A stretch of DNA of 64,000 nt from Pratylenchus scribneri (lineage: Eukaryota; Nematoda; Chromadorea; Rhabditida; Pratylenchidae), in contig JAQSEB010000035.1 of assembly GCA_030063045.1 (NCBI GenBank), positions 682,001 to 746,000 of the forward strand. The letters are read 5' to 3'. Position numbers and translations under genes: made by a program. Shown here one piece after another: positions 11,375 to 23,300 of this stretch (the first letter of the stretch is position 1; each line of letters starts with the position of its first letter). Under the pieces are notes generated by a model that was not told the DNA's origin, ran no database searches, and was given only the letters and a program-made list of their open reading frames with translations.

Positions 11375-14300
11375 CTGTAAAAAAAACAATATAATTATTC
11401 ATTTTAATATGAAAAGCCGATTTTGATTTTCTCTTCGAATCTAATTCGACTTGCCATTTTTTTGAATGAATATTATTATTAATTAAATTTATTTTTATAA
11501 TTAAAATTTATATTATGCTAAAAAAGCAAAATAAAATAAATAAAAAAACATTATATTTATTATATTTTTCATTGTTAAATTTATTGTGCCTTTATTAGAG
11601 AATTTAGTTTACAATTAGAGAATTGAGAGCGACATTATGTTATTAGATTTCCATTGGTGAATTTTAATGCCATTGATTGCAATAATAATTTCAAATTTAA
11701 TTATTTTTACATCAAATTGCGTTCCAAATATATAATAAATTATCAATTCTGCAAAGGTATTCTCAATTCTACATCGGCACAGGAAATTCATAAATAAATT
11801 TTTTATTGATTTTAATTTATTATTTATTTTACCCTAATTTATTGAATTCTATATAAATAATAAATATAATGATTAAAATTAATATAAAGAATATTATTCA
11901 ATCAAAAAAATTGGCTGCTAAAAAAATCGGAAACAAGTTACATACCAAAGAAGTTTTTTCAATTGATTTTTGCTTTCATCGTTTGTGCCAATCATTTCAG
12001 GTAGTTGATTTTGCGTTTCATAAGCATCCTTAAAAAGTTTCGGCAACAATTGAGGCAAATTTTCGGGAACAATGTTCCCATCGCCGCCTCCTCCTCCATC
12101 GCCTCCTCCTCCTCCTCCACCGCCTCCTCCTTCATCGTCTCCACCTCCTCCACCGCCTACATCTCCTCCGCTTCCACCACCACTGCTTCCGCCTTCACTT
12201 CCTCCGCTTCCGCCTCCACCTCCTCCGCTTCCGCGTCCTCCTCCGCCTCCACCTCTTCCATTATCTCCTCGTCCGCTTCCGCGTCCTCCTCCACCTCTTC
12301 CATTATCTCCTCGTCCGCTTCCGCGTCCTCCTCCGCCTCCACCTCTTCCATTATCTCCTCGTCCGCTTCCGCGTCCTCCTCCTCCTCCGCTTCCGCCTCC
12401 ACCTCCTCCTCCGCCTCCACCTCTTCCATTATCTCCTCCTCCGCTTCCGCCTCCACCTCCTCCTCCGCCTCCACCTCTTCCATTATCTCCTCCTCTTCCA
12501 TCATATCCGTCTCCGTTTCCGCCTCCACTTCTTCCGCTTCCGCCTCCTTCTCCTCCTTTTCCTCCACCCATAGATCCTCCAGTTTCATTGCCTCCATTTC
12601 CATCACATTGGCTTCCTGAGCTGAACTTTGCTTTTTGGGCGAAATAATTAAATCTCATTTTGTTGGCAATATCAAGGACAGCTTCAACATTCATTGATGG
12701 ACCTAATAAAGGTCCCAATCTGAAAAGAATAAAGATTAAAGAATTTAAATATACAAAAAATATTTTTATAGAAGGAAATTCGGTTATAATTTCATTTTTG
12801 ATCAATTTTTCAAGGGATAAAAATTAAAAAATGTAAAATATTTGTTATAAAAATGATCCAATTTTTCTAATGTTTTGTAAAATTAAAATAATTTAAAGAA
12901 ATAATTAAAAATAAATTTTAAAAAAATTTCAAAAGATTAATCCAAAAAATGGGATAGAAAAATATAGCCAAAAATATAATGAGAAAAATTCACAACAAAC
13001 TTTTCAATCAGAAGGAAAGGCACACCATGTTCAGCCAAATTTGCATAATTAGCTTTCATTTTAGAAAGTTCTTCTTCCATTTTATGAACTTTCTCTTGTC
13101 CAACATTTGATGATTGTTTCGCCTTTCTGAATTCATTTTCCTTCTCTTTAATTTTTGCTTCAAGTTCGGCCATGCGTTTTTTCACTTCCTTTTCGCCTTC
13201 TTCCCAATCAAAATTTTCCATTTCTTCGATTATTTTCTTTGGATCAACTTTTGTAGCGCTTAATTATTAACAAAAATAATTTAAATAATAAATGTTTTTT
13301 TTATAATTTTTTCTTCTCTCCTGCCCATTAAGTTAATTTAATGATTATTATTATTTTTTATTATGAAAATGTGCTAGAAATATAAAACAGATTTTTAAGA
13401 TAAATTTTTTGTCCAGTTAAATTTTTATTAAATTTTGAACAATAAAATATTTTTATTTGGGAATTGGAATATATAAAATATTCCATTTAATCAAAATTAG
13501 GCACCTTTTTGGTGGCTTTCTTTTTCCATTAAAAGCCTTCAGCAATTCTTTTTCAATTTGATTTTCCATAAATTGAGCGAATCGACCAGTTTGAAAGTAC
13601 AAATAACGGTTTATGCCTTTCTGTAATTAAATAAAATAATTTAAAACATTGTAATAAAAAATGAGCATTTTTACACAACCTGAGCAAGACGTGCCAGATG
13701 CGAATCGCCTAATTTTAAATTTTCTGTCAACACGTCAGCCATTGCCTGATTTGCCAAATCCGTAAGTTTTTGCACTGGATATTTGCAGGTAGCGTTCAGA
13801 ATATTAAACAAAAACTTTTTGTCCGGTGTTAAAAATGACTGGAGAACATTTTGCACCAAATTCAATTCGGGCATTGATAGAATTGTATGTTGAGCGATTG
13901 TAGCTGTAATTTGTTAAAATATTAAATTATATATTTTCAAATTTATATTAAAATTTCTAAATATGGTGAAAATATAATAATTTGTCCAAAAAAGCTAAAT
14001 TTTCAAAATGATTGCTTCTTTATAATTTCTATATTATCTAATTTTTTATATTTAATCCATCCGAATTCTGAATTTTTATATTATATATAAACAATTCATT
14101 TTTATAGCATAATAATATAATGAAATTTCTCTAAATTAATCGCGACTGTTTCTCGCCTCTCAGGCTAATCAAAAGGAACAATTTGAAAACAAATTATTAT
14201 TACAAAATATTTTTGTAAATAATTCAATTCTCAATATATTTTCTTGCCTTTCATTTCAGTAAAAATTTTATATCTTTATTTATTATTTCAATAAATATTA

Positions 14301-17300
14301 ATTATATAATTAATTTATCATTTTATTCAGATGTTAAAAAATATACTCACATTTGATTTCATTCAATGCCGAACTTCTCACAAGTTTCCAGACAATGCTT
14401 TTTGCATTTCCGACAGTTTTTGCTGGATCCAATCCGGGCCCACCGGATGTCAACCCAATCCCATCTGTGACAAGTTTCAATTCCGGGCAATTGATCATTT
14501 TTGTGCCAAGCCATTGACCGCCCGCACTTAACAATGCTGCCCCATATGCGACCACAGAATCCAGCAAATATTCTTTCCAGTCAATCTTTTGACCAGTTAT
14601 TCCGGATTTAATGGCAATCGAAATGCTGTTAACGCCTTGCTGCAAATTTTAAAAATTTTGTAATTAAATTTTTAGAGATATAGACTAATTTAAAAAAAAA
14701 TATAAATTTTTTAAAATCTGGAACATTAAAATGTATAATGTAACAATTACCAGGTCTGAATGAATCTTGCCCATTAAAATAGGAAGAATATGAAACATGA
14801 ATAATTAAATTTTAAGTATTGCGAATGCTAATAATTTTTCAAAAAATGTTTTTAGATGGTCCATTTTAATATATAATTTTTTCTATAAAATTCTATGAAT
14901 ATTTGCATTTATTTTTCAAATATTCAATAAAATTATACTTTACAATTATTTTGATTTCCATTTAAAAATTGCTTGTCCTATCCAATGCTATTCCTGGATG
15001 GAAAAAAACACATAAATTAAATAGCCATTATTTAACAATTTTAAGGTAGAGAAATACCCAAATATTTTGTATTCACATTATTCATTCTTTTTTTAAATTA
15101 TATAAATATATATAAGTAAATATTAGCACCTGAATCAGTGTTGGTGACAGCCAAGTACCAACGCCGGTATAAACACATAAAGCACCAAGGCCAATTTGCG
15201 CAATTCCAAGCATGGACATCCAAAAGACCGACCACCAAAATCCGGGTGAACCTTTATAGCCGACTTCATAGAATTTTAGTACACCAAATTGCATCAATTC
15301 TCTGATGGCATCTGCCGGCACTTTGACATCATTCGGATAGCAACTCGCCAATTCAACCCATTTTTCAAAGCAGACGACTTGATTTCCTGGGCAGTCGGCA
15401 ATTAGCTGTTTGGAGATTTATTTTATTATTAAAATATATCAATATGATATAAGTTTGTTTAACAAATCTATGATTTTATATGTAATTATCAAGACTCGAA
15501 AAATTTTTATTTAAAAAAAGCATTATTAAGTTTCAAGGTTGTTGAATATTAAGTGTTGACGCATGAATCTGGTATCTATTTTGTCAAATTTTACTGTCTG
15601 TGTATTAGCTTGTTTTCCATAAGATTTAGTTCCGCCGTTCTTCCGGAAAGTTTCAATTCTGGTTTTTTCCAGAACTGTTATAATTCTGCCTATTTTCGGA
15701 TATTAATTCCATCTTTTTTCCGGAGAGTTTTTATTAAAAATTTTTTGTGGCATTATTGTCATTTATTGGTAAAGTATACAGTAACCCATAAGCAGTGTCT
15801 TATCCAGCAAATTGATTAAATTTGATAAAAAAAAGATACAATAAATTAATTCTTTTTATCTGCTGAAGAAAATTCATGAAAAATATTTTTTTGGATCCCC
15901 AATTCGTAATGAAAATGTTTCATTCTTAATCACCTGAAGACTTTTGGCACATTGTTCATGCCACTTTTCGAGCAATTGGATTTTGTCAACAAACTGCTGA
16001 AACAGATCAAAAGGCAATTCATTCTTCTTGGTGCCTTCTGAATTAGTTTCAACTGCACTTCGATTGGCAGTAATGCCGATTGACAACCATGGAATTATTT
16101 GTCTGGCAATTTGCTTTTGCGTTTCCACAAGGCGCAAAATTGCATTTTTGTTCGAATCATCCGTGAATTTTTGCAACTGAATATTGAGATTGAGATTTGT
16201 AAGAAAAATTTGATTATTGCTGGGGGGTCCTGTCATATTGCTTAGAAATAAGATCCATGTAAATAAATTTTAATTTAATAAATGCAAAAGAATTAAAATT
16301 TTTTTTTCATTAAGAAAAAACAGCTTAATTTTTGATCGGAATTTTTTATAAAGAATCAATAAAATGTATTTTTTTTCCAATTTTATTTGGCTTCGTATTG
16401 TTATTCTGACTTTTTCAAATTCAAAAATATATTAATAAAATGAAAATGATTATTTCTCTCTAATTTTTCTCGATTTTAATTCTCAATTTAATATTGAAAT
16501 TTTTATTTTAAAGAATAAATTTTTATATTTTTTTTTATTTTATACCTCAACAAGACCCATAAAGTAATTTGATGCCACTGCATAACCACTTTCACTATCC
16601 AATTGTATGGCTCGACGCAAAAATATTTCTGCTTTATTTGGCTCTTCCTCCGCAAATTGGAATCCTTTGTGCACCAAATAGCTTGGATTGGTGAACACTG
16701 ATAAATTTTCAAATTCAATGTAGCTGTCCGTTTCAGATTTTAGTTGAACCAAAAATTCGTCAAAGCTTCGGAAAATCGTTTTACTGCAAATAAAAAATTT
16801 TTACTAGCATTTAATTTATTTTTATTTATTGAATGCATAAAAAAAATATCACAATTTAGAAGACAATTTGTGCTTTTAGGTCCAAAAAACTGGTCATTAT
16901 CACAAATAATTAGCAAAATATATTTTTAATTTAAAGAATTTTTTTTTAAAATGACCAAAAATTTGAATTTTTAAATATATATAATAATTTACCGTTTCAA
17001 TTGTTTTTTGCCTTCATTATGTTCCATATTTCTTTGAAGCCAAAAGCCCCATTTTTCTTCAAGCTGCTTCAGCAAATAAACATCCTCATTTCGGCCTTTT
17101 TTGGTCCTTTCACGAATTTGGCAAATATATTTTGAGAATTTCCCGAACAATTCATCCTTCAATTTCAATTGCTTCACTGTTCCTTGTATGCTTGTTTCCA
17201 ATTCATTTTTTTCAGCCAAGCCCCTTAATCGGCGTAGTTCTTTGAAGTCAATGTCGCCATTGTTGATTGCTTGGAGTGCATATTCATCAGACAAATGCTC

Positions 17301-20300
17301 AATTTGAATTATCAGATGGAATGTTCCCTAAAAAATTATTTAAGTTAAATATAAACATGTATTTATAAACGAAAATAAAGATTAATATTTTTTTGGTAAA
17401 TATTTTTGAACGAAATAAATATATTAAGGAATAAAACTTATCGTAAACTTGGCTCATAAATGTTTTTATTGTAATTAATTACTTAAATCCAACTTCTATG
17501 TCTTATTTAAAAAGTCCAAACATTTTTAATTTCTATTTTAAATAAGTTGATCTCAAAAATCATATGCTAAAAAATATTTTATCATGACAAAAAAATATGC
17601 TTCCAAAACTTGCCTTTTTTCCCTGTCTTCCAGTCCGGCCAAATGCTTGTTGTTCAACGCGAAGATTTGCGGGAAAATAGGCCACAATCACATGCAAACC
17701 ACCGTTGCGTTCCAATTCTGGTTTTGTGATAAAATCGGCACCGCGGCCAGCCAAATTTGTTGCCAAAACTGTGTCCCCAGGGCCCAATTGAACTTCCTTC
17801 AATTCATCCAGAATATTGTCCGCATATATTTGAATCTTTTGAGGCAAATTATCATTGCTCAAAATTTTTTCCAGTTGCATTAATTCATCAATTGTTTGGA
17901 AAATGATCAGCACAGCACGTTTGTGATTTACCACAAAATTGTAAACCTGGAATTAAATATAAAATATTGAAGAATAGAATATGATTTTAAATATTTAGCT
18001 TTTTATTCAAAAATAAAATAATAAGAATTTGCAAAATAAAATTTTTCTGATAATAAAAAATGATATCTTCAAGCTCTTTGTTAAAATTTATTGCTATAGA
18101 CAATAATTTCTAGTTCTATAATAGAAGATTAGAACTTAGAAGGACTTTGGGATTGTAAATATAAATATTGTTTTTGATTTTTAAAAATATTTATTAAAAA
18201 TATTGTCAATAAAAGTTTTTATTCTGAAAAAATTTCTGAACTTTGCTAACTCACAAAGTGACGAATTGTTCGGATCCACTGATCTTTCATCACAAATATG
18301 TCTGGAATATCATTAGCAATTTTCCGTTTATATCTGGACACAATTGCGATGTCCACATCGTAGTTGGTTTTCAAGAATTCATGCGTGCTGGATGTGCCCA
18401 GTGTTCCTGTCAAGCCGAAGCGATTTTTCTTGTATCTGTATGCAAAATGACATAAAGATATTTTATCACAGAAAAATTTGTCTTGTTTTATCTTTCGATT
18501 TTCTATCGTATTAATGTTTTTGAAAGGCGCCTTTTTAATCGACCATTCCATCGAAAAATATAAATAGGGATATATAGATTGGTATTGTAAGTAAATAAAA
18601 ACTAAGACTAATTTTCCAAATTTTCTTTTGGATTCGATTTGATTAGAAAATTTCAATCAATAGACCGAAAAAATGTCTCTTGACATCGAAAGAAAATGGT
18701 TATAAGAAACAAAAAGACAAGTTATAAATCCGCCAGACCAAGAGTAATATTATATATGAAAAAATATTAAATGAATAGCATACCTCTCAATATAGCCAAT
18801 GTTCGAAATCATACAGGTTGTCAATGTTTCCGGTGTCATAGGAACACTGTGCTTCATTTGCAACCATTGATGTAGTCCATTGCTCCAAAGTGTTCGGGAT
18901 TGGATAACACCTGAATATGTGTAGCTATTAGAAAAATAATTTATACAAATTTTGATTTTTAGGCCAATTAAAATTTTTGTGTGATACATTTTTAAATTGA
19001 TCCTTGATTTTTTAGACCAATTAAATTTTGTTCCATTTAAAATTAATCCATTTTTAATGAAATTGACATTTGATAATTCTATATCCTCTTAAATAAAGGC
19101 TTATAAATTGATGTGTAAATGAAATTATTTATATTGAGAATATTTCAATAAAATAACGAAATTGATAAATTATTTTATGAAAGAACAAATTCTCATAAAA
19201 CATTAAAAATGAAGAAAATTTATAGAAAAACGAAAAAAATATAGACTTTTTATTGATAAAATAAAAAAAAAGTCTAAAAATTTAATTCGACTTGACAAAA
19301 TAATGTACTTAAATAAAAAAATTATTCAGAACTTTAAAAATATTATAATGTATGCCAAACAAACCTGTATTTTCGTAGTCCACCGGCATCACTCGTTCAA
19401 TTCCCTCATCGTCTTCCGAATCACATAATCACGATTTTCTTGGATGGAATCAGAAGTGGCAACACGCATCAGTGATTTAACCCAAATTGGCACATGAAAA
19501 ATAAAATTTATTTTTTGAGAGAAAAACAAAATAAATAAAAATATTATCTATGTATTTCTGTTATTTTTTCATTTCCAGAAAAATTTTTATTCTTTTTATA
19601 GTAAAAAATTTATGAACATTTTTTTAAATATTTTTATTCAATATTTTTTTTATTGAAATTAATAAAAAAATTTGTTCGGAAAATTTTTTTATTATTTTAA
19701 AAAATAATGGACATTATGAAATAATGTAAATTTTTTGAGTAAAACAATTTTCCTTTATTATTGATACTGACTTGATTCTTGGCCCAATCCTTTAGATGAA
19801 CTGGAATTACTGGCTTCACCGTATACTTTGTGGATCTGTCCTCATTCTTTTCAATGAAATCGTCAAGAAATTCCTTTAAAAATAAAAATTTTGAAAAAAA
19901 AGTTGTTTATAAATTTCTACCGAATCTCCATTGATGATTTTCAGAAAAATTTCTTCAAAGCTACTTTTCATCAGTTCATGCATTTTTTCTTTGTCCACTT
20001 CGAACATTTCCATCTTATTAGTCTTCTCGTTGATTTTTTCTGTCACATATTTTGTCGAGTCCTTCGGATCTGACTTATATCTTGCCAAAAATGTTTGTGC
20101 TTGCGCCCAAATGACAGTGAAAAGGGGATTCAGAAAATCCATTCCAGGCACATTGAAAGAAAGTAACAGAAGATGTTCCTAAATTATTTTAATTATCATT
20201 TTTTTAATTTCAAATTTAATGAGATTAAGAAAAGATTAAAGAATATTAATATTTTTTAAATTTTAATTTATTTTTCTGTACATTACTTATTAAAAAATAT

Positions 20301-23300
20301 AAAATTTTTTAATAATTTTAGTTATCAAATACGAATATGACCAAATTTTTAGTGACAATTAATTCAAAAATTAAATATATAAATTATTCTTGGAACTCTT
20401 AATAAAGATTAGCAAAAATTAGATAAAATTAAGGAAAAAATTCAAAATTAATTCTTAATATCCTTTTTAGTTACTCCTCTGAGTCTTTTTGAACAACAAA
20501 AGAATTTAAAAAATTTAATAAAAATGAAACTCAATAATAATTCACCTGCGCTGTTTCATCGACCAACATTGAATCCACTTCATCATTGATAACACATGCA
20601 AATGGTCGATTCTGGCCATACATTCCTCGGACATTCTTAAATATTTAGTAAATATATTTTTCTAATTTTTTTTATAATCGATTGACATTTTTAAAATTGC
20701 ACTAATTTGGATATACGAAAAATGCGAAATATCAATTTTTCAATTATATATTAAAATTTAATTTTCAGAAAATTTTTACTTTATATTTTATATCCCTTGA
20801 TTTTTTGAAATAATGAAGGATTAATGTATTTGATGATAATTTTAAAAGATGACAAAAAAGGTCAAAATTAACCAAAATCTAGCTTTTTTCACCTCAAATT
20901 TTAGGTCAATTTAATTAATTATTTTAAGAAAAAATATTAAAAGAGGAAAAGGTTAAAATGAATTTTACAAAATTTTTTAAATACTTGAAAAATTGGTTTG
21001 TTTCCGATAAATTACATTAGTTTATTGAAATCAAAAATAAATTAAATTAAGCATAAAACTTGCCAGGCCCTTGAACTCATGTCTCAACACATCGCCTTGG
21101 AATGAGCCAATGTCACCATAAAGCACATCCGCTTCATAACATCGCTTATAATGTGACTTATCATTTTCTTTATTATCATCAACATTGTGTGCCACAGACA
21201 ATCCCAGCATGTCATAGAATTTGATGCGCTCCTCATTTTGCGCATCTCTTTTGGCCAAAATTTTTGAGCTAGTGATGATGTCGACCTGTGTAGATCGAAC
21301 AATTATAACAATAAAAATAAACATTTGAAAATAAATATAATTTTTTCATTCATCCAAATTATTTTTTCAATTTTTAGCAATTTTTTTAAATTATAAAAAA
21401 GTAAAAATTGTGTTTATTTTAAACTTCTTGCTGGAACTCCATTCGGGGTTACCAGTACAAATTGTTGGTTTTGTCCCATTTCCAACAACGTTGTTGTTGT
21501 TGGTGGGTTGCGCGGACACAATTTTAGGAACCGCTTGGTTTAATTGATTCAGCACCAATTTGTTGATTACTCCGCTTGGGACTGTAATTCTCAACCCTTG
21601 AGGTTGTTCGTCTTCTTCCGAAGATTGGTGGTTTGAGCTGTTCATCATGAACACTCGCCCCTCAATGGAATTACCCACTGCTTGCTCCAGCGTCCCATAC
21701 CGCTGTTGCAAACCACTTCGGTTTGTTCGATGGATCTGTGCGCATTTTTTACGTGCTTGAGGTTCGACTGGACCGGAACGCCCCCGGGGAGCAGGAATGC
21801 GGGTTCGTCCGATTAGAGCCTGGCCGGCTTGGACCAATTCTTCACCCTTTGGGTCCCACCAAAGATCTTCCTGATCTGGTGATTCATCGATCTCATTCTC
21901 TGAGATTGTTGGACCAATTGGCATTGGTTTGTCTCGATTTTGATCCGAGATTGACCTTTTCTTTAACCACTCCTTGAGTCGGTTTGTTTCCTCACTGGTA
22001 GGAATGACTATGCCAAAGCCTGATAACTTCGGTTTAATGGTTATTGCCTTTCGGCGGGGAACCACCCCGTCCTGGCCTATGGCTCGGTAATTGGTTGAGG
22101 CACTTGCTCTATGAACAGTCTGCTGGAAGCTGGTGAGGCTTTTGGGTGCAGGACTCTTTGAGCCTTTGAGTAAGAAGTCAAGCTTCTCGGCGATCTTGGA
22201 AGATTTGAGTCCTTCTGGGACTTGAACCATTTCTGGTTTGTTGCTCTTAGAGCCCCGATTGGGTTTTGGGATCTCGGGCCTTCCCATGACCAATGATGTC
22301 AGGTGCTCATTCAACACCCCACTGTCAGGTGCGTGGCACACCAGTGATGTCAAGTGCTCACCCAACACTTTTTGTCCTTTGAAGTTATGCTTCAAACCAA
22401 CCTTGCTTGACGCAACGCCCAGCACGAATTCCCGGCCATGATCATAAGCTTTGCCCAATCCCGGCAGGGAGCGATCACATTGAGCCACGGCAGAATTTTG
22501 CATTACGTGTGTTGTCAATAAAATTTGTTTGTCGCAAATAATAATTTTTATTTTCGCCAGCACAGTCCAAGACTGAGATCAGTAAGACTGAGATGTTTTC
22601 AGAGAGGAACGGGCCACTTATATAGCCGCCCTTGCTCTGTGGGTTGGTCAATATTGGTCGCTTTGGCGCCAATATTTTGATGACTTGAAGGGTGAGGAAA
22701 AGAGAAAACTCTGACCTCTTTCCCTTTTCGATTGTGCACGTGCGCTGTTTTCAGCGGGCGTTGGGAAGATGGGAAAGAGAATGGCTGCTGCCATCTCTTC
22801 CCTTAATCCTTAACTGGTCCCTTCACCTTTTGACGAGCTTGGGAATTGCATTGCTGGGACAAGCAGCAATTTGGAAATGTTTTGGAAAATAAAAAAGTAA
22901 AGTAGAGATGTTTTGCTTGTCCAAAACATCTGATACTTTACAAAAATAATAAAGAAATTTATTTGACTCCTAAAAATTTTTTTAATTTATAAAATAAATA
23001 TAATTTATACTTTTTTTTTTTAATTTTATTGAAAATTTATTTTTTTGAAAAAATTTAATACTAAAATTATAATTATTTTATTATTAGAAATTAAATCTAT
23101 TTATTTTCTTTTCACTGGACAGAAAAAACAAATGATTTATTACGAATTATATTCAAAATTTACCAAATTTTTTAAATAATTACTTAATAAAAAATGTAAA
23201 TATTTTTTGGAGTTATTGAATATTTATTTTTCTTTCTTACTTTAATGCCATCCTTTATTGCCTTATATGCGGCCAGCATTGAAACAATGGTTGTTTTGCC

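Noticed and set aside
12072..12647. Long Pro-rich, Ser-rich and Glu-rich ORFs on both strands over the GC-rich tract
   Set aside because: They are alternate frames of the trinucleotide repeat; only the minus Gly-rich frame has non-repetitive flanks and matching splice sites.
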